From contig NZ_OAOF01000001.1 in NCBI RefSeq assembly GCF_900205965.1, positions 62,001 through 126,000 on the forward strand: a DNA stretch of 64,000 nucleotides. The letters run 5' to 3'. The notes under the pieces were generated by a model. It had not been told where the DNA came from and searched no databases. It saw only the letters and a list, made by a program, of their open reading frames with translations. Shown one piece after another: positions 18,671 to 27,484 of the stretch (position 1 is its first letter; each line of letters opens with the position of its first letter). This DNA comes from Lacrimispora amygdalina. GTDB lineage: Bacteria; Bacillota; Clostridia; Lachnospirales; Lachnospiraceae. The position numbers and the translations under genes are program-made.

Positions 18671-18699
18671 ACATTAGCACAGGAACTTTATAATGTCAA
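18671..18699 (-). promoter_or_regulatory. Promoter of the glycine riboswitch leader
   Basis: Minus-strand TTGACA (complement of 18694-18699), 17-bp spacer, then TGC-TAATGT (complement of 18671-18676), an extended -10 form. It lies about 30 bp before the first aptamer. Confidence 0.65.
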
Positions 18700-18859
18700 G
18701 TCATTACTTTATTTTCTTTTCTCTATACACTTCATTTTTTTCGTTCTGTACCGTTCACCACTGTCTTTCCATTATAATTTAATTATTATAAACTGGTGAT
18801 TGTGTATAAAATTTGGTACAATGAACTTAACTATATTTATAATGGAAGGAGTTGTCATT

Positions 18860-19759
18860 TTGATTATCCAAACCCATAAATTGAATGAAAATGAATCCGC
18901 CGGATTTTTTACAGCTTATCTGATCGAGGATTCCAAAGAGCTTTTGCCTGGTAAAAAACGTCCTGTGATGGTTATTGCGCCTGGCGGGGGATATCTGTTT
19001 ACCTCCGACCGGGAAGCAGAACCGATTGCTTTCCAGTTTTTATCCATGGGATATCACGCAGTTGTTTTAAGATATACAACTGGCGATCCAGAAGGAAAAC
19101 GAACAGGAGTTGCCAGCACCGCACTAAAAGAACTGGCTCAGACTGTCCGGTACTTAAGAGAAAATTGCGGACGTCTGTTTATTGACCCTGATAAAATTGG
19201 AATCTGCGGTTTTTCTGCAGGCGCTCATCTGGCTGCAAGCCTTGGCGTGCACTGGCAGGAAAAGGAACTGGGAGAATCCCTTTTCCCCTCTCCATGCAGT
19301 ACTGATAAGATCCGCCCAAATGCGCTGATCCTTGCCTATGGTCTGCTGGATTATCAGGTGATGAAGAAGAAATCAGCCGAAGATGCCGGAGATGCTTCAA
19401 AAAAAGAGATGTTTGCTTTCATGGACCGGGCAAATGCCGCTCTGACCGGAGAGACTGAACTTACGGAGGATGTCATTCATACCTTCAGTCCCAGCCGCTT
19501 CGTCTCCTCAATGACTCCGCCTGCATTTCTATGGCATACATCAAAGGATGGACTGGTATATGCCGAGAATTCTCTGGTCTTTGCCCTTGAAATGGCCAGA
19601 CACCATGTCCCCTATGAACTCCATATCTTTCAGGATGGCGAACATGGACTGGCTTTGGCGAATCAAGTAACAGCCAATTCCCAAAACCAGATATCTCCCG
19701 AGGTTGAAGCCTGGGTTCAGCTTGCCGGTGCGTGGCTGAAAAAACAGCTCCCGTTCTGA
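18860..19759 (+). CDS. Alpha/beta hydrolase (BD-FAE / esterase-lipase-like)
   Basis: Cytoplasmic serine hydrolase of 299 aa with the oxyanion motif 'VIAPGGGYLFTSDREAEPIA', nucleophile elbow 'GFSAGAHLAASLG' (Ser within GFSAG), and C-terminal 'DGEHGLAL' bearing the catalytic His. It matches BD-FAE or acetylxylan-esterase-like hydrolases (COG0657). Several in-frame starts exist from 18800; TTG at 18860-18862 is favoured because GGAAGGAG ends 8 bases upstream. It is a lone gene; the natural ester is unknown, with carbohydrate deacetylation a common role of relatives. Confidence 0.83.
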   Translation: MIIQTHKLNENESAGFFTAYLIEDSKELLPGKKRPVMVIAPGGGYLFTSDREAEPIAFQFLSMGYHAVVLRYTTGDPEGKRTGVASTALKELAQTVRYLRENCGRLFIDPDKIGICGFSAGAHLAASLGVHWQEKELGESLFPSPCSTDKIRPNALILAYGLLDYQVMKKKSAEDAGDASKKEMFAFMDRANAALTGETELTEDVIHTFSPSRFVSSMTPPAFLWHTSKDGLVYAENSLVFALEMARHHVPYELHIFQDGEHGLALANQVTANSQNQISPEVEAWVQLAGAWLKKQLPF

Positions 19760-19777
19760 CAAAACGCAGGGAGCTGT
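19744..19777. terminator. Terminator between convergent genes
   Basis: ACAGCTCCC (19744-19752) pairs with GGGAGCTGT (19769-19777), 9 bp perfect. The left arm overlaps the hydrolase stop region. T/A-rich sequence follows. Confidence 0.75.
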
Positions 19778-19817
19778 TAAAATTAATTATGGAGCAGGAG
19801 GCATGGAAACCAAATGC

Positions 19818-20768
19818 TTAGCAGGTAGCACCACCCACCAGATGCAGCTTTGCATCCAGGATCTCCTGCTTCCTGTTTAATATATCATCGGAAAGGAGCT
19901 GCGCTTCCACGTTCTCAAAACCAATCCGCTCGATGGTATCAGCAAACCGCTCTCCGGTATGCCCCTGCTCACGGAACAGAAGAATGGTCTTTTCAACTAC
20001 CGATAGCACTTCCTCTTCACTTTTAAATATTCTAGTAAGAGCTTTCCCATGATTTATCTTTTTCCCCCATCTTCCGCCGATATACACAATAAACCCAGGT
20101 GTTCCCTCTTCAATTACGTCAAAGGGACATTTTCCTATACAGCGTCCGCAGTTGTTGCAGATCTCCGGATCAATTTCAATCAGACCATCGGAAAGCTTTG
20201 CAGCCTTCATTGGGCATGATGTCTCCACCTGGCATTTCTTACAGCCGTTACACATATCCTCCTCTACACAGGGAATCATCTGCCCTACGATACCAAGATC
20301 ATTTAGATTTGGTTTTACACAGTTATTGGGACAGCCGCCTGTGGCTATCTTGAATTTGTGAGGCAGCTTTACCGTATGATACCCCTTATAGAACCGTTCA
20401 TGGATCTTTTCCGACAAATCAAAGGTATCATAAAGTCCATACTGACAGGTGGTTCCCTTGCAGGATACGACCGGGCGCACCACAGATCCGGTTCCTCCGG
20501 TTTCCAGTCCTGCTTCTGCCAGGCGGCTGCGGAATGCTTCGATATCATTAAAATGAATTCCTCTCACCTCCACGGTTAAGCGGGAAGTAAACTCCACATC
20601 TCCGTTGCCGAATGTTCTTGCTGCATCTGCAATGGCAGCAGTCTGATCTGCCGTTATCTTGCCATTTACAGTAATTACACGTCCGTTAAATAAATCGGTT
20701 CCCTTGTTATTTAAAAAACCCAGTGCTTTCACTCTCTTGATTTCATCTGGTTTTAATGTGCATGCCAT
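19818..20768 (-). CDS. Siroheme/4Fe-4S sulfite (nitrite) reductase with ferredoxin domain, AsrC-like
   Basis: Probable dissimilatory-type reductase of sulfite or a related S/N oxyanion. Residues 1-110 form a ferredoxin-like NIR/SIR half domain. The siroheme-cluster cysteines are visible as 'SCKGTTC' and 'GGCPNNCVKPN'. An inserted ferredoxin module supplies two 4Fe-4S clusters ('CNGCKKCQVETSCP', 'CNNCGRCIGKCP'). At 316 aa it resembles single-subunit AsrC-type enzymes. It is 26 bp behind the CoA-disulfide reductase gene, so the two form a sulfur-redox operon, with the LysR regulator divergent. Confidence 0.88.
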   Translation of the reverse strand: MACTLKPDEIKRVKALGFLNNKGTDLFNGRVITVNGKITADQTAAIADAARTFGNGDVEFTSRLTVEVRGIHFNDIEAFRSRLAEAGLETGGTGSVVRPVVSCKGTTCQYGLYDTFDLSEKIHERFYKGYHTVKLPHKFKIATGGCPNNCVKPNLNDLGIVGQMIPCVEEDMCNGCKKCQVETSCPMKAAKLSDGLIEIDPEICNNCGRCIGKCPFDVIEEGTPGFIVYIGGRWGKKINHGKALTRIFKSEEEVLSVVEKTILLFREQGHTGERFADTIERIGFENVEAQLLSDDILNRKQEILDAKLHLVGGATC

Positions 20769-20794
20769 AATTAACGCTCCTGTTTTCTATTTTG

Positions 20795-22420
20795 TTATGA
20801 ACCTTCCACTTCTGTAAAGGTAATGCCGCCTTCCAGTACCCTGGTATGTTTGTAGCCATAGTAATCCAGCCGGTTTTGAAGCAGATAGGCGCGCTTCCCC
20901 CTGTTGCACACAAGGAGAATGTGATCTTCCTTATCAAGACCGTTCAACTGCCCGTCAACTTCCGTTAATTCTACGTGCACGGCTCCCGGAACAGAAGGTA
21001 CCTGCCCTGCATCTACCACCTTATAACCTTCCGCCATTCCCTTTGCATATTCTGCAGGAGTCATGGTTTTGAGACTGCCGTTTATTTTATTTAACAGAAT
21101 ATTTAAAGTATGTACGAACGGATGGATCGCAGTTGAAAATGGAGGAGCATAAGCAAGATCCATATCTGCAAGATCATTTAAATCTGCCTTGCACATGATG
21201 GCAGTGACTGCTATATCCACAATCTTATCAACTGCACCAATACCGGCTGCCTGAACTCCCAGAAGGCGGAGTGTTTTTTTATCTGCAATCATCTTAATTA
21301 TAAAGAAGGAAGCACCTGGCATATAATGAGCCTTATCATCCACCACTGCAATCACACTGACCGCATCAAACCCTTCCTCAATGGCCTGTGCTTCTGTCAG
21401 TCCGGTTCTGCCCGCATTCAGTCCTGGAAGCTTACAGACTGCCGTCCCTAAAACCCCACGGCCAGAGCGTTCCCCTCCTGCTATATTCTGTGCAATGAGG
21501 CGTCCGTTTATATTAGCCGTTGAACCCATGGGCGACCAGGCAGGTTTGCCTGTGATGGCATTTCTCACCATCGCACAATCTCCAGCGCTATAGATGTCCT
21601 TATCATTGGTTCTTCCCTGGGGATCTGTAATAATTGTTCCCTTGAACATTTCAATTCCGGTTCCCTCAAGGAAATCCGTATTTGGTCTGATTCCTGCACA
21701 GAAAACAACCATATCTGCTTTATAGGCACGTTTATCAGTTACTACCTTCTCAACTCTACCATCGCCTTCCAGAGCAGTTACCTTCACCCCTGTCACAACA
21801 GGAATTCCTGCATCAGCAAGTTTTCGTTCCAGATAATCAGAAACCTCCGGATCAAAACCAGGAAGAATCTGAGGCGCCATATCCACTACAAATGCCTTAA
21901 TTCCTTCTGCTGCCAGATTCTCTGCGAGCTCCAGACCGATATAGCCAGCTCCAACTACAACAGCCTTCTTTATTCCTCCATTTGCGGCAAGTTCCTTAAT
22001 CTCAATGGCATCCTCAGGCGTCCTCATGGTAAATACATTCTTAAGATCCCTTCCCTCAACAGGTGGAATTACCGGACTTGCTCCGGTTGCAATTACAAGC
22101 TTATCATACGGATAAACCTTCTCCTCACCGGTCATCAGATCTACGGCGGTCACTGTTTTTTCTTCACGGTCTACCTTTTTTGCCTCTGTGCGGATTAAAA
22201 CCTTTGCACCTGTGAGCTTCTCAAACTTCTGGGGAGTATTCACGATCAGCTGCTCCTTATGTGGAATCACATCACCTACAAAGTACGGGAGTCCGCAGCC
22301 TGCATAAGATATGTTTTCTCCTTTGTTTAAAATAATCACTTCATTCTCTCTGTCTTCCCGCATCAGCTTTGCCGCTGTTTTTGTGCCTGCAGCAACACCG
22401 CCAAGTACAATCACCCTCAT
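20795..22420 (-). CDS. CoA-disulfide reductase with C-terminal rhodanese domain
   Basis: FAD- and NAD(P)H-dependent single-cysteine disulfide reductase. FAD-binding 'VLGGVAAGTKTAAKL' starts the protein, the redox cysteine is Cys42 in 'SYAGCGLPYF', and the NAD(P) motif 'AVVVGAGYIGLELAENL' is near 155. The dimerisation domain is followed by a rhodanese domain whose catalytic loop 'LVCNRGKRA' keeps the cysteine (about 505). CoADR-rhodanese fusions reduce CoA disulfides, polysulfide or persulfide (family knowledge). It leads the operon with the sulfite reductase, suggesting sulfur respiration or sulfide-forming detoxification. Confidence 0.92.
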   Translation of the reverse strand: MRVIVLGGVAAGTKTAAKLMREDRENEVIILNKGENISYAGCGLPYFVGDVIPHKEQLIVNTPQKFEKLTGAKVLIRTEAKKVDREEKTVTAVDLMTGEEKVYPYDKLVIATGASPVIPPVEGRDLKNVFTMRTPEDAIEIKELAANGGIKKAVVVGAGYIGLELAENLAAEGIKAFVVDMAPQILPGFDPEVSDYLERKLADAGIPVVTGVKVTALEGDGRVEKVVTDKRAYKADMVVFCAGIRPNTDFLEGTGIEMFKGTIITDPQGRTNDKDIYSAGDCAMVRNAITGKPAWSPMGSTANINGRLIAQNIAGGERSGRGVLGTAVCKLPGLNAGRTGLTEAQAIEEGFDAVSVIAVVDDKAHYMPGASFFIIKMIADKKTLRLLGVQAAGIGAVDKIVDIAVTAIMCKADLNDLADMDLAYAPPFSTAIHPFVHTLNILLNKINGSLKTMTPAEYAKGMAEGYKVVDAGQVPSVPGAVHVELTEVDGQLNGLDKEDHILLVCNRGKRAYLLQNRLDYYGYKHTRVLEGGITFTEVEGS

Positions 22421-22463
22421 TGTTTTTCTCCTTATCTTATATCAGTATATTTGACTATTTATT

Positions 22464-22526
22464 ATCAATATCATAGCACTTGTTTTTCAGACCGTAAAAT
22501 AGTATTATCTAAAGTATGATATTGAT
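22464..22526. promoter_or_regulatory. Divergent control region with long-spaced inverted repeat
   Basis: An exact 11-bp inverted repeat, ATCAATATCAT (22464-22474) and ATGATATTGAT (22516-22526), brackets 41 bp in the region between the sulfur operon (minus) and the LysR gene (plus). One arm is near each promoter, as expected for a LysR tetramer that bridges two sites. Confidence 0.6.
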
Positions 22527-22557
22527 TTTTTCTATACCAGAAGAAAGGGGATCGTAA

Positions 22558-23436
22558 ATGGCAACCTTAAAGCAGCTAAGAACTTTTATCGCAGTGGCGG
22601 AAACATTGAAGATGAGTGAAGCAGCCAAACGCCTCTACCTGTCACAGCCTACGGTAAGCCAGATTATTGCAGAACTGGAGAAAGAATATGAAACCACATT
22701 TTTTAAAAGATATCCCAAACATCTGGAACTGACACCTATGGGAAAACTTTTCTGGGACAGGGCTTTAAATGTACTAAACAGCTACGAGACGTTAAACCAA
22801 TCCATGAAAAGCACTACGGTCATCCGTCCTCTCCGGGTTGGCGCCACATTAACCATCGGAGATACTATGATCAGTGACATCATACAGAAGCTGCAGGAAA
22901 ACCACCCGGATATCTCCTGTTCGGTTCTGATAGAAAATACGAAAATACTGGAAAACCGCCTGATTCACAATGAGATTGATCTGGCACTTGTAGAAGGTGT
23001 AATCCTGAACGATAAGATACATACAGAACCAATTATGGAAGACGAGCTGCAGCTTGTCTGCAGCAAGGATCATCCCTTTTCAGGCAGGGATACAATCAAA
23101 GCCAGTGATTTATGCAACTGCGAATTTATTCTGCGGGAAGTCGGCAGCGGAACACGTTCCATCTTTGAAAATCTCATGCAGACCCACCATATTCCCTATA
23201 CAGTAAAATGGGAATCCTACAGCGCTTCTGCCATTCTTGACAGTGTTGCGCGTAACCTTGGCATCGGGGTAATCTCCACCCGCTATGTAAAGAATAATTC
23301 CAGGGCAGACGTTCTAAAGACCCGCCCCATTAAGGACATGCCTATGAACCGGTACTTTTATCTCTGCTATAATGAGTGTCACTCCTTTAACTCACAGATG
23401 GCTGATTTCAAGGATGCAGCAAAGTCCATGGAATAG
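22558..23436 (+). CDS. LysR-family transcriptional regulator
   Basis: DNA-binding regulator of 292 aa. The N-terminal winged HTH reads 'LKQLRTFIAVAETLKMSEAA' followed by 'LYLSQPTVSQIIAELE'. The effector domain (about 90-290) contains 'RVGATLTIGDTMISDIIQ' and 'EVGSGTRSIFENLM', like the CysL/YeiE/CysB-type LysR branch. It is divergent from the CoADR-sulfite reductase operon with a shared dyad between them, so it probably activates that operon in response to a sulfur metabolite. ATG is preceded by AAAGGGG. Confidence 0.9.
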   Translation: MATLKQLRTFIAVAETLKMSEAAKRLYLSQPTVSQIIAELEKEYETTFFKRYPKHLELTPMGKLFWDRALNVLNSYETLNQSMKSTTVIRPLRVGATLTIGDTMISDIIQKLQENHPDISCSVLIENTKILENRLIHNEIDLALVEGVILNDKIHTEPIMEDELQLVCSKDHPFSGRDTIKASDLCNCEFILREVGSGTRSIFENLMQTHHIPYTVKWESYSASAILDSVARNLGIGVISTRYVKNNSRADVLKTRPIKDMPMNRYFYLCYNECHSFNSQMADFKDAAKSME

Positions 23437-23452
23437 TGAGCCTGCTGGAATT

Positions 23453-23484
23453 CCTGCTTACTACGGGGTGGGAAGCAGGATTTT
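23453..23484. terminator. Terminator after LysR gene
   Basis: CCTGCTT (23453-23459) and AAGCAGG (23473-23479) form a 7-bp stem (8 bp with flanking T/A), followed by TTTT on the plus strand. It overlaps the last codons of the convergent MBL gene. Confidence 0.65.
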
Positions 23485-24315
23485 CATGCCATCAAAGGCA
23501 AATTCGATCCCCTCATACTGCTTTTGCAGCCTTAAGTAGTCGTCGTAGGATTTTCCCCAGTCTTCTTCTAAATGGGTAATTATGACTTTTCCTATCTGAA
23601 ATTTGTCCTTTAATTCAACAATCTCTTTCATAACAAATAGTTCTTTACGCAGATCATTTGTTTCATCAAGCACAAACCCATCCTTTAACTGATCTCCCAC
23701 AATGGTATTGCCAATAATTAAAACATCGGCTTTATAAAAAATGAGGTGCTCCGGAAATGGCTTCACATCGCAGGGTGCATAAATCACTTTCTGGTGTTGA
23801 TTTCCTATTACAAAAACCGTTACTGTCCCGCTTTCATCAACCGGAACGAACTCAATATGAATATCATTTTTGTCCATATGGTTCATATTCTCAACTTTTG
23901 CAAGACCCATGTCTTCATAATATTCCAGCATGGAACCATACTTGCTGCACTGGCGCCTCAGTTCCTTTGTAATCTCAGGCAGCGCCCCTACTGTCAGAGG
24001 CTGGCTGCAGGTTATACCCACAGACCGGGCCAGCCAGTCCATCCTTAACTGTTCAATCACCCGGATTCCCATGGTATGATCCGGATCTGCGTGACTGAAC
24101 AATATGGTATCAATCTCTTTCACATCTGCATGGTTTAATGCTGCATTGATATCTTCCGGCGTATCAATTAATAAATTTAAATCTTCTAAATACAGGCTGC
24201 AACCGCATCTTGCATAGGGAACTCCTTTTATTCTGGCTTCTCTGCATATTCTGCATTGGCATAATGGTCTTGGAATGCTGACACAGCCGCCTGAACCGAT
24301 TATTTTTATTTTCAT
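23461..24315 (-). CDS. MBL-fold metallo-hydrolase (PhnP-like)
   Basis: Metallo-beta-lactamase-fold hydrolase, probably a phosphodiesterase. The 284 aa show an N-terminal zinc-knuckle-like cysteine group ('CQCRICREA' and 'CGC') as in PhnP, then 'TILFSHADPDHTMGI' (HxDxDH metal site). The C-terminal HL motif is 'VIITHLEEDWG'. The frame opens at 24384, but ATG 24313-24315 is chosen because GAGGAG precedes it and the protein then begins MKIKIIGSGGCVSIP, as in the family. It is a single gene, divergent from the small ferredoxin gene; no phosphonate genes are near. Confidence 0.85.
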   Translation of the reverse strand: MKIKIIGSGGCVSIPRPLCQCRICREARIKGVPYARCGCSLYLEDLNLLIDTPEDINAALNHADVKEIDTILFSHADPDHTMGIRVIEQLRMDWLARSVGITCSQPLTVGALPEITKELRRQCSKYGSMLEYYEDMGLAKVENMNHMDKNDIHIEFVPVDESGTVTVFVIGNQHQKVIYAPCDVKPFPEHLIFYKADVLIIGNTIVGDQLKDGFVLDETNDLRKELFVMKEIVELKDKFQIGKVIITHLEEDWGKSYDDYLRLQKQYEGIEFAFDGMKILLPTP

Positions 24316-24436
24316 ACGTTCTCCTCTCGTGTATTGAAAAATTTTCTCATTTCGTGTGACGTTGTTACAGACATCATGCTTCACTTTACTTATAATACAG
24401 ACATAAACAACCCACTCATGGAAAGAAGGAAATACA

Positions 24437-24628
24437 ATGAATGCACAAACCCTTGTTGTTATAAAAGAAAACTGCCCCCAGAATCACCCCTGCCCCTCTG
24501 TCCGGATCTGTCCGGTCGGTGCCTTAAAGCAAAACGGTTTCCAGGCTCCCACCGTGGATATGGATGCCTGCATCCGCTGCGGCAAATGTACCAGATTTTG
24601 TCCAATGAAAGCGCTGCGATTAGTCTGA
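24437..24628 (+). CDS. Small 4Fe-4S ferredoxin-like protein
   Basis: Electron carrier of 63 aa. The C-terminal cluster motif 'CIRCGKCTRFCP' is complete; the N-terminal set 'CPQNHPCPSVRICP' is a variant in which the first cysteines are spaced more widely. Two 4Fe-4S clusters are likely. AAGAAGG stands 8-9 bases before the ATG. It is a lone gene divergent from the MBL hydrolase and followed by a strongly structured element. The redox partner is unknown. Confidence 0.85.
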   Translation: MNAQTLVVIKENCPQNHPCPSVRICPVGALKQNGFQAPTVDMDACIRCGKCTRFCPMKALRLV

Positions 24629-24649
24629 TTTTCTCATTTAAAATCATTT

Positions 24650-24735
24650 GGACTTAAGGGCAAATTCTCTGGAAAGAAACTTTCCCCCGCATCAGAAGAT
24701 GCGAGTTTCAATTATGAGAGTCTGCTCTTAAGTCC
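24650..24735. other. Compact multi-hairpin element
   Basis: An 86-bp unit closed by an exact 9-bp stem (GGACTTAAG 24650-24658, CTTAAGTCC 24727-24735), continued by a G-T pair and GCA/TGC. Inside are two perfect hairpins: GGAAAG-AAA-CTTTCC (24671-24685) and CGCATC-AGAA-GATGCG (24688-24703), plus CTCT/AGAG closing pairs. It fills the space between two convergent genes. It could be a structured RNA, a terminator of unusual form, or a MITE/REP-like repeat. No U run typical of a simple terminator follows. Confidence 0.55.
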
Positions 24736-24768
24736 TTCTGATATTTACGATGTTAATTTATATTACCC

Positions 24769-25755
24769 CTATTCAACATGTTTAAATGCTCCGGTAATTC
24801 CCCACACAGCTCCAAACAAAACCGCTGCACAGGGCCAGATAATCCAGGTCCTGCCCCAGTCCTGAGTAAAAAAGCTGATCCCCAGATAAACAGCAGTCAC
24901 AATACACCAGTAAATGGCCGGAACACGTTCTGTTTTTTTCTTTTCCAGTTTTTTTGCTTCCGTGTAATCTCCCTCCTGAAGAAGAATCTGAAAACAGGAT
25001 TTCTTCTCTCCCGCCAGAATCAGCAGGTAAACAGCTGCTGCTACAATAACAAACAATACTTCCAGGCAGATGGTCTGTATGAATTCAGAAGCATCTAAGG
25101 AAGATGCAATCAGAAGCGGGCATACGGAAATAATACACAGAAACACACCTGTGACCGTATAGATCCGGTTGAGCCCTTCATACTCTGCCATTTTTTTACG
25201 AACAATTGCTTCTACTCCATATTCCAGCCGGAACGCTTCTTTTTCCAGATCTCCAAATCGTTCCATTTTCATCCCATTTAATATGAAAAACACGGTAGAA
25301 AGTCCAACAATCAGAAGCAGAACAATGACACCAACACCCCCTGCCATTCCTTCACTGATCACATTTTCTTTATATTCCGCCAATGCGCCAAGATAAATAA
25401 GAACAGCCGGCGACAGGATACAGGCTGAAACAGCCCCAGCTACCTGCTTCGATGCTTTGATCTTATTCTCCATAAATTCGCCTGCAACTTCCATGGTAAT
25501 TCGTTTCATCCCGTTTTCACAATCAGGAACCTCTGACGAAACTGCCGGCAAATCTTCCAGCTCCTCCTTCAGCAGATAATCCGTTGATACACCAAATAAC
25601 TGGCTGAGCTTTAAGATCCGCTCCAGATCTGGAATAGAAGCCCCTGATTCCCATTTGGATACTGACTGTCTGGACACATCCATCTGGAAGGCAAGTTCCT
25701 CCTGGGACCACCCGTTTTTCTTTCTGAGTTCCATAATTTTTTCTGCTAAAATCAC
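24769..25755 (-). CDS. XRE-family regulator with C-terminal membrane domain
   Basis: The N-terminal HTH (about 1-65) reads '[20 protein letters not shown]' and '[21 protein letters not shown]'. The rest has a linker and about six hydrophobic segments, so this is a membrane-bound one-component regulator of a kind common in Lachnospiraceae. GTG at 25753-25755 is chosen as start (328 aa) because this places 'ILAEKI' at the N-terminus as in the family; the open frame extends to 25776. Target and signal are unknown. Confidence 0.83.
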   Translation of the reverse strand: MILAEKIMELRKKNGWSQEELAFQMDVSRQSVSKWESGASIPDLERILKLSQLFGVSTDYLLKEELEDLPAVSSEVPDCENGMKRITMEVAGEFMENKIKASKQVAGAVSACILSPAVLIYLGALAEYKENVISEGMAGGVGVIVLLLIVGLSTVFFILNGMKMERFGDLEKEAFRLEYGVEAIVRKKMAEYEGLNRIYTVTGVFLCIISVCPLLIASSLDASEFIQTICLEVLFVIVAAAVYLLILAGEKKSCFQILLQEGDYTEAKKLEKKKTERVPAIYWCIVTAVYLGISFFTQDWGRTWIIWPCAAVLFGAVWGITGAFKHVE

Positions 25756-25963
25756 AATTATCCATCCTCTCATCATTCATTTTGGTCACCCTGCCCACCC
25801 TTTGCTTCATGGTTTTATTATTGCCTCACCAAGAGCTGACGATGTCTGATGACTGCCTCTATTATAAGATTTTCACCGGTTGTCAACTACCAAGTGCACT
25901 GTATGATCTGACAACCAGCGGTTGCAATTGGCAAAAAGCGGAGGTTAAATAGATAATTAAGAC

Positions 25964-26722
25964 TCAGATGATAAGAAAACGGGAACATAATATGGCTCCT
26001 GCCGTACTCATTAAGGTTCCAAGCAGATAATATTCTGCAAAATCCTGATCTTTGGATATCCGGTCATATCTGGCTATGGATTTGGCTGTTAAAACAAGCC
26101 CCGCTGCGGAATACTGGCCTCTGGATATCAAAATCAACATGATCATTCGTTCCAGTGTGCCGATCAGTCTTCCTGCATTGCGGTTTCGTTTCATCTCCCC
26201 CGGCCTGTCCATGGGTTTATAGATCAGAAGCATTTTCTGAATCATTAAATTCATGGGTTTATGTACAATAAGCAAAGCTAGAATCCAGGCTGCAGTCACC
26301 TCAAAAGAAATGTGTGCTGTATCAAAAAAATCGGTAATTATCTGCCACTTCAAGGACTGGATATGTTGGGAAGCCAGGATATAAGAAATCACCAAAAGAC
26401 TGGAAAAATGCAAAATCTGATCCACGCAAAAAATAATCCGTTCCTTTTCCGGTGTTTTTTTCTTTTTACTGGTCAATGACTCCAGATAAAAGAACTTTCC
26501 TGTATCAATGACAAAATGGCAGAAAGCCGCAGTCAGACTTAAATAAATCGCATTTCCCGGTAAAATCATCAAACTGATTGACGCCATGGTTCCCAGATAG
26601 CTGAAACTATGAATCAAAACCCAAAGGAACCTGCTCTCTTTCTTTTTTGCAGTCTCCTCTGTCTGTGTATAAAAATCCCCCAAAACGTGCCCTAAAAGGA
26701 GCACTATCATATATTGTTTCAA
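25964..26722 (-). CDS. DUF3307 membrane protein
   Basis: Membrane protein of 252 aa with about six hydrophobic segments. The N-terminal 'LLLGHVLGDFYTQTEE' and 'HFVIDTGKFFY' motifs match DUF3307, a family with conserved histidine and aspartate residues in membrane helices. Function not established. It starts 7 bp after the SatD-family gene, a pairing that recurs in Firmicutes, so the two probably act together. TTG at 26720-26722 after GGGTGA is used; ATG at 26710 is an alternative. Confidence 0.8.
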   Translation of the reverse strand: MKQYMIVLLLGHVLGDFYTQTEETAKKKESRFLWVLIHSFSYLGTMASISLMILPGNAIYLSLTAAFCHFVIDTGKFFYLESLTSKKKKTPEKERIIFCVDQILHFSSLLVISYILASQHIQSLKWQIITDFFDTAHISFEVTAAWILALLIVHKPMNLMIQKMLLIYKPMDRPGEMKRNRNAGRLIGTLERMIMLILISRGQYSAAGLVLTAKSIARYDRISKDQDFAEYYLLGTLMSTAGAILCSRFLII

Positions 26723-26729
26723 ATTCTAA

Positions 26730-27404
26730 TCACCCAATTTCCCCTAATGCCTTTTCTACAGTATCAAAAGCTTCTTTATAAGCATAGTAATTTCCGGCCA
26801 CCAGAACCCTGTTAACGGTTGGCTGTTTAATATTCAGTCTTTCAGCTGTGTCTGTCTGGTTATCCCTATGCTCCAGCATATCCTGGATAATCTCTCTCTG
26901 GCGCATTGTCCATGAAGATTTTAAGGCTGTCATCAGGCTGAATATGGTGTTTATGAATGTCTGGGATTCCTGATTTTCTCCATCTACCTCCAGCCTGATA
27001 TCGGAAACACTGGTCTGCTTCTTTTTTTCATTTTCCTTTAAATATTCAATGGCTGCTCTCGCCCTGTAGTACCCCGGTCCATCCGCACCGATAGCCATAT
27101 GCGGATTAATTTCTGTAGTAATCTCTCCCACACCGATTCCGAACCGGAGTTTAACGGGATGCATCCTGCTTTCTATTCTTGATATAATTTGTATTATTCT
27201 GGTTCCATTTGTTAGTAAGCCCTGAAATTCATCACCCAGAGTAATCATAAATCTGGACGCGATATCCTCTGAATATTGATCATTAATCTCACTCAGCACC
27301 AATGCCAGATTTTCCTGTACTTCTTTTCTTCTTTCAATTGCTTTGGATCCCTTTATATCACCTATAATTGCGATATAAGGGTGATAATTTATTAAAAAAT
27401 GCAT
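26730..27404 (-). CDS. SatD-family protein
   Basis: Soluble protein of 224 aa. The N-terminus 'YIAIIGDIKGSKAIERRKEV' is the SatD hallmark and resembles a nucleotide-cyclase-like fold ('RFGIGVGEITTEIN'). A C-terminal HTH ('TAERLNIKQPTVNRVLVAG') suggests DNA binding. SatD was linked to acid tolerance in streptococci (family knowledge), but its biochemical role is not known. It is upstream of, and probably co-transcribed with, the DUF3307 gene. ATG follows GGAGG. Confidence 0.82.
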   Translation of the reverse strand: MHFLINYHPYIAIIGDIKGSKAIERRKEVQENLALVLSEINDQYSEDIASRFMITLGDEFQGLLTNGTRIIQIISRIESRMHPVKLRFGIGVGEITTEINPHMAIGADGPGYYRARAAIEYLKENEKKKQTSVSDIRLEVDGENQESQTFINTIFSLMTALKSSWTMRQREIIQDMLEHRDNQTDTAERLNIKQPTVNRVLVAGNYYAYKEAFDTVEKALGEIG

Positions 27405-27484
27405 TCCGATACCTCCAATGACTATAATTATATTATATAGCTTATTATAGCTATAATCAACAATTATTCATCAGATAAGCTATA

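Noticed and set aside
18337..18672. 111-codon minus-strand frame over the AGCS leader
   Set aside because: It is a chance frame through the glycine riboswitch and terminator.
24650..24735. tRNA or standard riboswitch
   Set aside because: No anticodon/TPsiC features and no match to a riboswitch signature that I know; it also lies at the 3' side of both neighbouring genes.
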